Assembly (NCBI GenBank): GCA_021775875.1
Contig: JAJFHA010000017.1
Location: 62,001-126,000 of the forward strand
Reading direction: 5' to 3'
Length of the DNA stretch: 64,000 nucleotides
Source: Hyphomicrobiales bacterium
GTDB lineage: Bacteria > Pseudomonadota > Alphaproteobacteria > Rhizobiales > NORP267
Under the pieces are notes generated by a model. It had not been told where the DNA came from. It worked only from the letters and a program-made list of their open reading frames with translations, and did no database searches. A program made the translations under genes and the position numbers. Shown piece by piece: positions 19,285-28,844 of the stretch (position 1 is the stretch's first letter; the number at the start of each line of letters is the position of its first letter).

Positions 19285-19541
19285 CCAGGCCCATTAATTC
19301 CATTCAATTCTGTTTGTACAGGAGGGTTCGAATGCTGATAAACAAGCGCAAGATCAGGCTGGCCGCCTTATCAAGCATTGTTTGGCTGCAGGCGGATCCT
19401 CCTGTACAAACCCTTCGGGCGGAGCGGATTTGGCCCCTGAGGGCGTTGGAAAAGCTTGAAAACCGCGAGGTTTCCGGCGCTTTCCCACCTTCTCAGATGC
19501 CAAATCCACTTCCGCAGAATGGATGGAATTAATGGGTCTGG
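19285..19541 (+). ncRNA. candidate structured RNA / cis-regulatory leader upstream of yraN-gshB
   Basis: The interval folds into a three-branched RNA by direct pairing. P1: 19285-19312 with 19515-19541, about 27 bp with one bulge and two G-U pairs. P2: 19313-19325 with 19398-19410, 13 bp perfect, enclosing P3 (19340-19345/19378-19383) and P4 (19352-19359/19365-19372). Then a small CCC-TTC-GGG hairpin at 19411-19419. Then a long arm: 19426-19434/19499-19507, 19437-19441/19492-19496, 19448-19455/19479-19485, and an AAACC/GGTTT stem capped by a GCGA (GNRA) loop at 19465-19468. P1 contains both candidate yraN start codons. No known family recognised; RNase P, tmRNA, SRP RNA and SAM riboswitch signatures are absent. 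A short reading frame (19314-19532) runs through it but looks incidental. Confidence 0.6.
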
Positions 19542-19927
19542 ACCCTAATTCTGCACAACGAAAGCGCCGCCGGGCCGAGCGTCAGGGCCGCCGCGCCGAA
19601 TGGCTGGCCGCATGGCGGTTGCGCCTGAAAGGCTACAGAATTCTTGAACAGCGCTTCAAATTACCGATCGGTGAAATCGACCTGATCGCACGGCGGGGTC
19701 AACGCATCGCCTTTGTCGAAGTAAAAGCGCGAAAAGATATTGAAACCGCGCTCACATCTATATCCGAATATCAACGCCGCCGCATCGTCCGTGCCGCCGA
19801 CGCCTGGCTTGCCCGCCAATCCGAACGCGGTCGATTGCCTGACAGTTACGATATTTCTTTCGACATGGTGCTTGTGGTGCCGGGGCACATTCCCTATCAC
19901 TATTCAGGCCAGTTTGATGCCAATTAA
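19523..19927 (+). CDS. yraN: YraN family (UPF0102) nuclease-fold protein
   Basis: A 134-residue UPF0102 protein with a restriction-endonuclease-like core: GYRILEQRF, then GEIDLIARRGQRIAFVEVKARK, containing the E-x-D and E-V-K (PD-(D/E)xK-type) residues. The cellular role is not established; it is often beside rsmI. Two ATGs are possible: 19523, and 19532, which has GGATGGA five bases upstream. Both lie inside the closing helix of the preceding RNA element, so translation should depend on that helix opening. Followed by gshB after 62 bases. Confidence 0.92.
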   Translation: MELMGLDPNSAQRKRRRAERQGRRAEWLAAWRLRLKGYRILEQRFKLPIGEIDLIARRGQRIAFVEVKARKDIETALTSISEYQRRRIVRAADAWLARQSERGRLPDSYDISFDMVLVVPGHIPYHYSGQFDAN

Positions 19928-19929
19928 GC

Positions 19930-19960
19930 GGCCATACAGGTATGCGGCCATACAAGTATT
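19930..19960. repeat. short tandem direct repeat between yraN and gshB
   Basis: Two copies of GCGGCCATACA(A/G)GT separated by two bases. It lies just after the yraN stop and before gshB. Possibly slippage; no function apparent. Confidence 0.6.
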
Positions 19961-19989
19961 AAGACAGATCAAAATCAGGTGAATTTCAT

Positions 19990-20931
19990 ATGCCAATCCG
20001 TGTAGCTGTTCAGATGGACCCGGTCGAGAATATCGATATTGCTGGCGATTCAACTTTCGCTATGTTGCTGGAAGCCCAGGCCCGGGATGCGGAAATTTTC
20101 TATTATCTGCCGCAAGCTCTTTCGATGCATGGCGGTGCGGTTATGGCCAGAGGCCAGACCCTGCGCGTCAAGGACGAGGTGGGGCGTCATTTTGAAGTTG
20201 GCGAGATGCGGCTGGAAAATCTGGCCGATTGGGATGTGGTTCTGCTCCGCCAGGACCCGCCCTTCAACATGGCCTATATCACCACCACTCATCTGCTGGA
20301 GCGCATCCATCCCAAAACCCTGGTGGTCAATAACCCGCTAGAGGTGCGCAACGCTCCAGAGAAAATTTTTGTCACCGACTTTGCCGACCTGATGCCGCCA
20401 ACCCTGATCACTCTGGATCGGGTTCTGATTGATGAATTTCGTGTCACCTACGGCGATATCATCATCAAACCGCTTTACGGCAATGGCGGTGCCGGGGTGT
20501 TCCGGTTGCGAAAGGATGACAGCAATTTGGCCTCGCTTCTGGAAGTGTTTGCCGATCTCTACCCGGAACCCTTTATCGTCCAGCAATATCTGCCCGACGT
20601 GCGTAAAGGCGACAAACGCATCATTCTGGTGGACGGCGAACCCGTTGGCGCGCTCAACCGGGTGCCGGCCAAAGGCGAAACCCGTTCCAACATGCATGTG
20701 GGCGGCAGGCCGGAAGCCTCCGGGATGACCGACCGGGAACGGGAAATTTGCGCCCGCATTGGCCCGGAATTAAAGGCCCGTGGCATGATCTTTGTCGGCA
20801 TCGATGTCATCGGCGATGTCATGACCGAGATCAACGTCACCTCACCGACCGGCATCCGCGAAATTGCCGGGTTTGGCGGTAACGATATTTCCGCCCTGAT
20901 CTGGGATGCGATTGAATCAAAGCTCAATTAA
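19990..20931 (+). CDS. gshB: glutathione synthetase
   Basis: ATP-grasp ligase joining gamma-glutamylcysteine and glycine. The N-terminal [23 protein letters not shown] is the family signature, followed by [26 protein letters not shown] (ATP loop), [21 protein letters not shown] and the metal-binding [20 protein letters not shown]. The 313 residues are standard. Located after rsmI and yraN, a conserved alphaproteobacterial order. If cotranscribed with yraN, its message would carry the upstream RNA element. Confidence 0.98.
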   Translation: MPIRVAVQMDPVENIDIAGDSTFAMLLEAQARDAEIFYYLPQALSMHGGAVMARGQTLRVKDEVGRHFEVGEMRLENLADWDVVLLRQDPPFNMAYITTTHLLERIHPKTLVVNNPLEVRNAPEKIFVTDFADLMPPTLITLDRVLIDEFRVTYGDIIIKPLYGNGGAGVFRLRKDDSNLASLLEVFADLYPEPFIVQQYLPDVRKGDKRIILVDGEPVGALNRVPAKGETRSNMHVGGRPEASGMTDREREICARIGPELKARGMIFVGIDVIGDVMTEINVTSPTGIREIAGFGGNDISALIWDAIESKLN

Positions 20932-21052
20932 AGCTGGAAAAAATCTGTTTTACCGCATGTAGGTTAAATGTTCACATTATGTTCTTGTATTATTCCGCGC
21001 CACAGTCTAGGATCATTCCAGAAATTTGAGGGCAATTTCGGGCGTAAAGCAC

Positions 21053-22585
21053 ATGGTCGCACGGGTCACAACGGTCGCATTCGAGGGTATCAATGCCCGC
21101 ATTGTTGATGTCCAGGTCCATGTGGCCCCGGGCCTGCCGGCTTTCACCATTGTCGGCTTGCCGGATAAAGCCGTCGGCGAAAGCCGCGAGCGGGTCCGGG
21201 CGGCGTTGAGCGCCATCGGGCTTGGTCTGCCGCCGAAACGGATCACCGTCAATCTGGCCCCCGCTGATCTGCCGAAGGGCGGCAGTCATTATGATCTCCC
21301 CATCGCGCTTGGATTGATGGCCGCCATCGGCGCCATCCCCGGCGATATGCTCGATGATTATGTGGTGATCGGCGAATTGGCGCTGGACGGGTCGATTTCG
21401 GCAGTTGCCGGGGCTTTGCCTGCGGCCATCGGTGCCAATGCCATCGATAAGGGTCTGATTTGCCCAATCGCTTGCGGGCCGGAAGCTGCCTGGGCAGACC
21501 GCGATATGTCCATTCTGGCCCCTGCCAATCTGGTCAGCCTCGCCAATCATTTCAAAGGCCAGCAAATCCTGCCGCGCCCGGAACCTGATACTTTGGACCA
21601 GGCTGGAACGATCCCCGATCTCGCCGATATCAAGGGCCAGGAAGTGGCCCGCCGCGCGCTTGAGATCGCTGCCGCTGGCGGACATAATTTGCTCATGGTT
21701 GGTCCGCCGGGTGCCGGAAAATCCATGCTCGCAAGCCGGTTGCCATCGATCCTGCCGCCACTTTCAACGCCCGAAATGCTCGAAGTCAGCATGCTGCAAT
21801 CAATCGCCGGCCTGCTTGATGGCGGACGCATTTCAAGAGCCCGCCCATTCCGAAACCCGCATCATTCTGCCACCATGGCGGCGATGGTTGGTGGCGGGTT
21901 GCGAGCGCATCCGGGCGAAGTGTCGCTCGCCCATCTGGGGGTATTATTCCTCGATGAATTTCCGGAATTCACACCCCAGGTACTGGATTCCCTGCGCCAG
22001 CCTCTTGAGAGCGGTGAAATCATTATCGCGCGCGCCAATTACCGGGTCATGTATCCGTCCAGATTCCAATTAATCGCGGCCATGAACCCGTGCCGATGCG
22101 GGATGGCGGGCGAACCGGGCCGCACCTGCGCCCGTGGCCCCCGCTGCGCCGGTGATTATCAGGCCCGGATTTCAGGCCCACTTCTCGACCGGATTGATAT
22201 CCAGATTGAAGTGCCTGCCGTCACCGCTGGCGACCTTGTTCTACCCCGTCCAACCGAGGATAGTGCTACTGTTGCTGCTCGGGTTGCCGCTGCGCGGTCG
22301 GTACAGGAAGCTCGTTTCCAGGCGCTTGAATTATCCGGCATCCGCACCAATACAGATTGCAGCGCCGCCACAATCGAAAACATTGCCGCCCCGGATATAT
22401 CGGGCCGCAAACTTCTTCAGGAAGCCATTGGGGCCATGCGTCTGTCGGCACGCGGCTATCACCGGGTCTTAAGGGTTGCCCGCACCCTTGCTGATCTTTC
22501 GGGCGCTGAAACAGTCGGACGCAATGAAATTGCCGAAGCGCTTGGATATAAGGGCACCATCGGCGCGTTTCACGAAGCGGCCTGA
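21053..22585 (+). CDS. YifB family magnesium-chelatase-like AAA+ ATPase (ComM-type)
   Basis: About 510 residues. An N-terminal ChlI/LonC-like domain (VDVQVHVAPGLPAFTIVGLPDKAVGESRERVRAAL, spread over the first 60 residues) precedes an AAA+ domain with Walker A GPPGAGKSML, Walker B VLFLDEFPEF, a zinc-like cysteine cluster (CRCGMAGEPGRTCARGPRC) and a C-terminal Mg-chelatase domain (RGYHRVLRVARTLADL). ComM in Vibrio is a hexameric helicase that promotes branch migration in natural transformation; whether this organism is competent is unknown. Start taken at MVARVTTVAF; the frame is open nine codons further. Confidence 0.92.
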   Translation: MVARVTTVAFEGINARIVDVQVHVAPGLPAFTIVGLPDKAVGESRERVRAALSAIGLGLPPKRITVNLAPADLPKGGSHYDLPIALGLMAAIGAIPGDMLDDYVVIGELALDGSISAVAGALPAAIGANAIDKGLICPIACGPEAAWADRDMSILAPANLVSLANHFKGQQILPRPEPDTLDQAGTIPDLADIKGQEVARRALEIAAAGGHNLLMVGPPGAGKSMLASRLPSILPPLSTPEMLEVSMLQSIAGLLDGGRISRARPFRNPHHSATMAAMVGGGLRAHPGEVSLAHLGVLFLDEFPEFTPQVLDSLRQPLESGEIIIARANYRVMYPSRFQLIAAMNPCRCGMAGEPGRTCARGPRCAGDYQARISGPLLDRIDIQIEVPAVTAGDLVLPRPTEDSATVAARVAAARSVQEARFQALELSGIRTNTDCSAATIENIAAPDISGRKLLQEAIGAMRLSARGYHRVLRVARTLADLSGAETVGRNEIAEALGYKGTIGAFHEAA

Positions 22586-22767
22586 GGGCCTTACATAATA
22601 CAAAATGTCTTTAGTTTTTTTGGCGCGTCATGTGAGGCACCAATTTATTTTGTATCCCCAACGCCACAGTTTAGCCCTTCTCGGCGTCAAGGTTTTGTCA
22701 AGGTTGATGTGGTCTTAATACATTTGTTGCGTTGGGTATCAGTCAGTTTGCGTTGGGTTGTAGCGTT

Positions 22768-25200
22768 ATGTCTTCTATTTCTGTGTCCCCGCTCGCGCGG
22801 GAAGAGTCAGTTTCACCAAATTCCGTTACAGCGGAATCGGTAACTTCAAAATTAATAAACCAAGAGGATAGCCAGACCGCTGTTGCTTCAGCGACCCACG
22901 AGGCCTCTCCTGACGAAGATCAAAAGTCTCCGATCCGCATCCGCCCACAATTTTTAGGCATTGCCATCGGTGGCCTGCTATTTGCCGGAATTAGTTGGCA
23001 GGTATCGCTACTTGCTGGCATCGCGGCGATCGCTATTTTTGCATTTCTTTATTCCGCTGCCATTGCCTGGCAGGCCCGACGCGATTGGGAAATTTCGGTG
23101 GGAGAAAATACTGCACTTCGCCGTACGGTCGAAAAACTCAACGACGCCAATTGGGAATTACGTGAAAGCGAAGAACGTTATCGCGGCCTGATCGACGTGC
23201 AAGATGATCTGATGTTGCGCCGCTCATTGGATGGTAATATCAGCTTTGTAAACGGTGCTGCGGTCCGGGCATTTGGCAAAAGCTCCGATGATCTTGTAGG
23301 GACCAGATTTCAGCCGGAAATTTTGGCCCACGAAGAAGACGTGCAAAAATCTCCTGACATTGATTCACCATCTCTCCAGGAACAGAGTTACGATCAAAAA
23401 ATCGACACCGAAACAGGTCCGCGCTGGATCTCATGGCAGGATTTTGCGGTACGTGATGAAGATGGAGCCCTGGTGGAAATCCAGAGCGTCGGCAGAGACG
23501 TAACCACTCGTAAAGCCAATGAAGACGTGCTTGCCACTGCGCGTGATCAGGCCGAATATGCCAACCGCGCCAAATCGCGGTTTCTGGCCACCATGAGCCA
23601 CGAAATCCGCACCCCAATGAACGGTATTCTCGGCATGACAGGCTTGTTGCTTGATACAGAAATTGCTCCGGAACAACGCTCTTACGCGCAAGCTGTCAAA
23701 ACCTCCGCCAACAATCTTTTGACCCTGATCGATGAAATCCTCGACTTTTCAAAAATCGAAGCTGGCCGGCTACAGCTTGACCCGGCCCCGGTCCGGCTCG
23801 GCGACTTGTTGCAGGGTGTTGTTGAACTATTATCGCCGCGGGCCCAGGAAAAAGGCGTCGAAATTGCTACCAAGCTCGACCCTCTCATCCCTGACAGGGT
23901 GATTGTAGATGAAATGCGCCTGCGTCAGATTTTGCTGAACCTTGCTGGCAATGGCATTAAATTCACCGAACAAGGCGGCGTCGCCATCGACGTCACTCAT
24001 GTTGGCGACGGCGATATCGAAGATGAAAATTCGGAGCATAAAAAAACCGTGCGGCTCAAATTTTCTGTTCTAGATACCGGCGTCGGTATGTCGGCGAGCG
24101 CTCAGAAAACCATTTTCACAGAATTTGAACAGGGTGATGCCACAACAACCCGTCGCCATGGCGGCACGGGTCTTGGTCTGGCTATTTCCCGGCGCCTGGT
24201 TGAATTGATGAAGGGCGAATTGGTGGTTAAGTCGAAATTTCGCGCAGGCAGTACGTTTTCATTCGAGGTTGATTTTCCGATAAGCGAAAGCGTTGCGGAA
24301 AGCAGCCACCGGGCGTCCTTGAAAGGTCACAATATTGCCCTCGTATGGGAGTCTCGTATCGAAGCCCCCCGGGTGCGCCACGCCCTTGAAAATTTGGGCG
24401 CTACTGTCCGTTGTTTCAATAATCCGTCGGACGCCATGCTATGGCAGGGAACCCGTTCTGGGATCAAGGTCATAATGTGCGACATGCAGGCTGCCGAGGA
24501 AATGTCATCCATGCTCGCCAGCGGCAATGACCAGCAAGACGTGAGGGTACTTGCATTATTGACAGCCGCCGAGCGCCATGACCTGGGTCAGCTGGGTAAA
24601 CTTGGTTTCGACGGCTATCTGATAAAACCGATCCGACCGCAATCCCTGTTCACCCAAATTGTCGGTCAGGAAATTGAGCAAAAATGTGTCGGGTCGGTTG
24701 ATCCGGAAACCAATGGTAAATTGCAAAGCCTCGGCAATGGTCGCGTCTTGCTGGTTGAAGATAATGAAATCAATGCTCGGGTGGCAAAGGCCGTAATACA
24801 GCGGGTCGGGTATGAAGTAGACCATGTTATCAACGGACGCGAAGCAGTTGCGGCAATCGAAACCATTTCAACGGGCACCAAAGACACCTCGGGTGATGGC
24901 ATGAAAAATGGCTATGACATGGTATTTATGGATATCCACATGCCGGAAATGGATGGCCTGGAAGCAACCCGCCGCATCCGAGCACTCAGCCATGGCGATA
25001 CCGGAAACGGGCCTGGTGCGATTCCAATAATAGCATTGACCGCGAGTGCTTTCTCGGAAGACCGTGAAGCCTGCCTGATGGCCGGGATGGATGATTATCT
25101 GTCCAAACCGTTTGATGCGGAAGACCTTCAGAAGGTAGCGGATGCCTGGTCTGGACGCTCAACCATCGCGACAGGCTCCACCCTTCAACAGGTTTTTTGA
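22768..25200 (+). CDS. hybrid sensor histidine kinase
   Basis: About 810 residues. A variable N-terminus is followed by two adjacent transmembrane segments with almost no periplasmic loop, a PAS domain ([20 protein letters not shown]), HisKA with phospho-accepting His in [19 protein letters not shown], HATPase with [13 protein letters not shown] (N box), DTGVGMS and [15 protein letters not shown], then a receiver-like domain that has lost its key acids ([13 protein letters not shown]), and a normal receiver ([35 protein letters not shown]). It probably senses an internal or membrane signal and relays to an unlinked phosphotransferase. The start is uncertain (ATG 22768, or TTG 22732); no clear ribosome site at either. 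Confidence 0.93.
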   Translation: MSSISVSPLAREESVSPNSVTAESVTSKLINQEDSQTAVASATHEASPDEDQKSPIRIRPQFLGIAIGGLLFAGISWQVSLLAGIAAIAIFAFLYSAAIAWQARRDWEISVGENTALRRTVEKLNDANWELRESEERYRGLIDVQDDLMLRRSLDGNISFVNGAAVRAFGKSSDDLVGTRFQPEILAHEEDVQKSPDIDSPSLQEQSYDQKIDTETGPRWISWQDFAVRDEDGALVEIQSVGRDVTTRKANEDVLATARDQAEYANRAKSRFLATMSHEIRTPMNGILGMTGLLLDTEIAPEQRSYAQAVKTSANNLLTLIDEILDFSKIEAGRLQLDPAPVRLGDLLQGVVELLSPRAQEKGVEIATKLDPLIPDRVIVDEMRLRQILLNLAGNGIKFTEQGGVAIDVTHVGDGDIEDENSEHKKTVRLKFSVLDTGVGMSASAQKTIFTEFEQGDATTTRRHGGTGLGLAISRRLVELMKGELVVKSKFRAGSTFSFEVDFPISESVAESSHRASLKGHNIALVWESRIEAPRVRHALENLGATVRCFNNPSDAMLWQGTRSGIKVIMCDMQAAEEMSSMLASGNDQQDVRVLALLTAAERHDLGQLGKLGFDGYLIKPIRPQSLFTQIVGQEIEQKCVGSVDPETNGKLQSLGNGRVLLVEDNEINARVAKAVIQRVGYEVDHVINGREAVAAIETISTGTKDTSGDGMKNGYDMVFMDIHMPEMDGLEATRRIRALSHGDTGNGPGAIPIIALTASAFSEDREACLMAGMDDYLSKPFDAEDLQKVADAWSGRSTIATGSTLQQVF

Positions 25201-25458
25201 ACGAATTTCCCTTTCCCGGAATTTCAACGGATGTGTCATAATCCCATCATCAAATTCTGTTTCAAGGGTGGTGATGGATAAATTGGTTCAAAATTCGAAC
25301 CGGATACAATTGTGAATTGTGGTAACGATGGTTCTGCAACGGCCAAGGTCGGCTATTGCTGTATTGACTGGAAATCTGGAGGTGGCGGGTTGTTGAGAGC
25401 CGCGTTTTTAGATGCCCGTGGGCACGACGCCCGAACCTGTATTCAGAAAGGCGCTTGA

Positions 25459-26349
25459 ATGTTACCGGTTCGACGCCATTACCCGTCGATGAACAAACGC
25501 ACCGGTGAGGTCGCGGCTGGTACAGCTTTTGCCAGTCACGGATCAATGGAGGTTCGTCTGGCGCGCAACCTTCTCGATATCCGCCGTGCCGAACATTTGC
25601 GCTACAAGATTTTCTTTGAAGAAATGTCAGCCATTCCGAGCCGAATGGCACGCCTGACACAGCGTGATGAAGATGAATTTGACAAAATTTGCGACCATTT
25701 AATGGTGCTTGAGCATGCCACACCGGGTGGTCAATTCAGTCGTTTGCCGTGGGGCAGGAAGTCGCGAGTCGTTGGAACTTACCGGCTCTTGCGCCAGGAC
25801 ATGGCGGAAGAATTTTCCGGATTTTATTCTCAGAATGAGTTTGATTTGGCCCCCCTGATCGAGCGTCATGGCCCAAAGACAAAATTTCTTGAGGTGGGGC
25901 GTTCCTGTGTGATGAAGGAATTCCGCACCAAATCGATCATCGAATTGCTCTGGCAGGGCATTTGGTCATACGTCAATCTCCATAAACTGGATGTCATGAT
26001 TGGCTGCGCCAGCTTGACGGGAACCGATCCGGACAAGCTTTCAGAACAATTGAGTTTTTTGCACCATTTCGGAAAACCGCCGCCACAATGGCAGACAAGC
26101 GCCCATGCGCATCTCCGGGTCGATATGAACATGATCCCGAAGGAGAAAATCAATCCGAGGCAGGTGCTGCGAACTTTGCCGCCACAAATCAAGGGCTATC
26201 TTCGGGCCGGTGCTTATATCGGTGACGGCGCTGTGGTGGATCATCAATTCGGTACCACGGATGTTTTGATCATCCTGCCGGTCGCAGACATCAAGGCGCG
26301 CTACGCCAACCATTATCGCCACAAGGACAAACTGGCCAAAGCCAATTGA
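25459..26349 (+). CDS. olsB: L-ornithine N-alpha-acyltransferase (OlsB-like, GNAT fold)
   Basis: Transfers a 3-hydroxyacyl group from ACP to ornithine, giving lyso-ornithine lipid, a phosphorus-free membrane lipid. A 296-residue protein with the OlsB features MEVRLARNLLDIRRAEHLRY, FFEEMSAIPS, DEFDKICDHLMVLE, VGTYRLL, FLEVGRSCVMKEFR and IGCASLTGTDP. The start has AAAGG eight bases upstream. The second enzyme, OlsA, usually lies next to it but here does not; the PlsC-family gene at 40352-41191 is a candidate partner. Converges with maeB. Confidence 0.88.
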   Translation: MLPVRRHYPSMNKRTGEVAAGTAFASHGSMEVRLARNLLDIRRAEHLRYKIFFEEMSAIPSRMARLTQRDEDEFDKICDHLMVLEHATPGGQFSRLPWGRKSRVVGTYRLLRQDMAEEFSGFYSQNEFDLAPLIERHGPKTKFLEVGRSCVMKEFRTKSIIELLWQGIWSYVNLHKLDVMIGCASLTGTDPDKLSEQLSFLHHFGKPPPQWQTSAHAHLRVDMNMIPKEKINPRQVLRTLPPQIKGYLRAGAYIGDGAVVDHQFGTTDVLIILPVADIKARYANHYRHKDKLAKAN

Positions 26350-26365
26350 TGCAGGCTTGGCTTTG
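26337..26365 (+). terminator. possible weak terminator between olsB and maeB
   Basis: CAAAGCCAA and TTGGCTTTG form a 9-bp stem with an 11-base loop spanning the olsB stop codon; no strong T tract follows. The two genes converge here, which fits a shared terminator. Confidence 0.35.
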
Positions 26366-26387
26366 ATCTTGAAAACCAGATGTCAAC

Positions 26388-28670
26388 TCAGCCGCTGACA
26401 TTATAGGCCGCCAACGCCGCCATATTCACCAGATCTGTATCTTGCGCACCAAGCGGTACAATTTGAACGGATTTATCCAACCCGACCAATAGCGGCCCTA
26501 TAATTGTGGAACCGCCCAGCTCCTGGAGCATGTTGGTTGAAATGCTGGCGGAATGAAACGCTGGCATGATCAAAACATTTGCCGGGCCGGTCAGGCGACA
26601 AAACGGATAAGCCGCCATTGTATCCACATTGAGCGCCACGTTGGCGGCCATTTCGCCATCATATTCAAAATCGACATTCCGGTTGTCCAGAATTTTGACA
26701 GCCTTGCGCACATGATCCGAGCGTTCCCCCGCGGGATAACCGAAAGTGGAATAGGCCAGCAACGCGACACGGGGTTCGTACCCAAGTCGCCGGGCGACAC
26801 CTGCCGACTCTATGGCAATATCTGCCAGTTCCTCTGCGGTTGGCATGTCGTGAACGGTGGTATCCGCAACCAGAACCGTATGGCCTTTCGATAAAATGAT
26901 CGACAGCCCGATCACCCGGTGTCCGGGTTTGGGATCAATGACCTTGCGGATATCCTTGAGTACAACAGCGTAGGGCCGGGTAATGCCAGACACCAAGGCG
27001 TCCGCATCCCCGGTAGCAATCATACTGGCGGCAAAATAATTACGGTCGGTATTAATCAACCGAACACAGTCGCGACGCAAATACCCGCGTCGTTGAAGCC
27101 GGGCATAGAGGTAATCTGAATATTCCTCGGTGCGATCCGAAAGCGCTGCGTTCTGAATCTGTATATCGTCTCTGGGTTCCAGATTGAGATCGGCCATCAT
27201 CTCCCTGATCTGCTCTTCCCGGCCAATTAAAATTGGTTTTCCCAACCCGGAACTGGCGAAAATATAAGCCGCGCGAATAACCTGTTCTTCTTCGCCTTCG
27301 GCAAAAACCACCCGTTTCGGTTGGCGGCGCACTTTGGCAAAGACGCTCTGCAGGGTACCGGCGATCGGATCGAGCCGGGCACTCAAATGCTCGACATAGG
27401 CTTCCATATCAACAATCGGCTTGCCTGCAACACCGGTTTCCATGGCGGCCTGGGCCACCGCTGGCGATACCCGGCTGATCAATCTCGGGTCAAACGGCAT
27501 CGGGATAATATAGTTAGATCCATAGCGCGGACGACTACCCTGATATGCCATCGCTACTTCGTCCGGCACATCTTCACGCGCCAATTCCGCAAGGGCATTT
27601 GCGGCTGCTATTTTCATTTCGTCATTGATCGCATAGGCCCGCACATCCAGCGCGCCGCGAAAAATGTACGGAAAGCCAAGCACATTGTTGATCTGGTTGG
27701 GATAATCAGAGCGCCCGGTCGCCATAATGGCGTCGTCGCGCACGGCGGCGACTTCTTCCGGTGTGATTTCCGGATCCGGGTTGGCCATCGCAAAGATGAT
27801 CGGCTTGTCGGCCATCGACATAACCATTTCTGCTGTCAGCGCACCTTTGGCCGAGAGACCGAAAAACACGTCTGATTCAGCGACCGCTTCTGCCAGGGTG
27901 CGGGCTTTGGTATCGGACGCAAAAATCGACTTCCATTGGTTCATGCCCTCAGAACGACCCCGGTAGATCGGGCCCTTGGTATCGCACAGAATAATATTCT
28001 CGACCGGAAATCCCATCGACCGGATCAGCTCAAGACAGGCGATACCGGCGGCCCCGGCCCCATTACAGACAAGCTTGGTCTTTTTTATATCGCGCCCTGT
28101 CAGGTCAAGAGCGTTGATCAAACCGGCTGCGACAATGATCGCTGTGCCGTGCTGGTCGTCATGAAAAACCGGTATATCGGCAAGCTCGCGTAGCCGTTCT
28201 TCAATGATGAAACATTCGGGCGCTTTGATATCTTCGAGATTGATGCCGCCAAACGCTGGTGTGAGATAGCGAACGCAATTGATAAACTCATCCACATTTT
28301 CGGTATCAACTTCGAGGTCGATGGAATCGATATCAGCAAATCGCTTGAACAACGCGGCCTTGCCTTCCATAACAGGTTTGGCAGCCAACGGCCCAAGATT
28401 GCCCATACCAAGAATGGCCGTGCCGTTGGTAATGACCGCCACCATGTTGCCCTTAATGGTATAATCAAACGCCCGCGCAGGATCATCGGCGATGGCTTGT
28501 ACAGGAACCGCGACGCCTGGAGAATAGGCCAGCGACAGATCGCGCTGGGTCGCCATTGGCTTGGTTGGTGTAATTTCCAGCTTGCCCGGTTTGGTGTGAT
28601 GATGAAAATGAAGAGCGTCCTGATCGGTGAATGTGGGCCGGGATCCCGGTGAATCGAATTCGGTAGCCAT
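26388..28670 (-). CDS. maeB: NADP-dependent malic enzyme with C-terminal phosphotransacetylase-like domain
   Basis: Oxidative decarboxylation of malate to pyruvate, supplying NADPH. About 760 residues: an N-terminal malic enzyme domain ([46 protein letters not shown]) and NAD-binding domain ([29 protein letters not shown]), then from about residue 430 a phosphotransacetylase-like domain ([15 protein letters not shown]) that in MaeB proteins is regulatory rather than catalytic. Start chosen at MATEFDSPG; an upstream in-frame start twenty codons earlier is possible. Divergent from mutS. Confidence 0.96.
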   Translation of the reverse strand: MATEFDSPGSRPTFTDQDALHFHHHTKPGKLEITPTKPMATQRDLSLAYSPGVAVPVQAIADDPARAFDYTIKGNMVAVITNGTAILGMGNLGPLAAKPVMEGKAALFKRFADIDSIDLEVDTENVDEFINCVRYLTPAFGGINLEDIKAPECFIIEERLRELADIPVFHDDQHGTAIIVAAGLINALDLTGRDIKKTKLVCNGAGAAGIACLELIRSMGFPVENIILCDTKGPIYRGRSEGMNQWKSIFASDTKARTLAEAVAESDVFFGLSAKGALTAEMVMSMADKPIIFAMANPDPEITPEEVAAVRDDAIMATGRSDYPNQINNVLGFPYIFRGALDVRAYAINDEMKIAAANALAELAREDVPDEVAMAYQGSRPRYGSNYIIPMPFDPRLISRVSPAVAQAAMETGVAGKPIVDMEAYVEHLSARLDPIAGTLQSVFAKVRRQPKRVVFAEGEEEQVIRAAYIFASSGLGKPILIGREEQIREMMADLNLEPRDDIQIQNAALSDRTEEYSDYLYARLQRRGYLRRDCVRLINTDRNYFAASMIATGDADALVSGITRPYAVVLKDIRKVIDPKPGHRVIGLSIILSKGHTVLVADTTVHDMPTAEELADIAIESAGVARRLGYEPRVALLAYSTFGYPAGERSDHVRKAVKILDNRNVDFEYDGEMAANVALNVDTMAAYPFCRLTGPANVLIMPAFHSASISTNMLQELGGSTIIGPLLVGLDKSVQIVPLGAQDTDLVNMAALAAYNVSG

Positions 28671-28844
28671 GAAATTTCTGTCGCAATTCTGTTGGTTACA
28701 CCAGCTTGCGCCTTGGAAGCGCTCCGGCAAACCGCTAGATTAGGACGTGGCGTCGCTGCCGACAAGGTATCCGTGCGTAGGGTCTGAAACTGGGGCTCTG
28801 TTCGGAAGAGCTAACAATAATTGTGGAAGGGGCTGGGTTTATAG

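Noticed and set aside
19314-19532. 72-codon open frame between rsmI and yraN as a small gene
   Set aside because: It lies entirely inside the highly paired RNA element, its composition follows the stems, and it has no protein-like motif; the RNA explanation accounts for more of the sequence.
19285-19541. RNase P RNA, tmRNA, SRP RNA or retron msr-msd as identity of the RNA element
   Set aside because: The conserved core sequences of the first three are absent, the size is wrong for RNase P RNA, and there is no reverse transcriptase gene nearby for a retron.
22586-22767. ATACAAAAT / ATTTTGTAT inverted repeat after the YifB gene as a terminator
   Set aside because: Arms are nine AT-rich bases with a loop of over 30 bases, too weak to support; the T run lies inside the loop.
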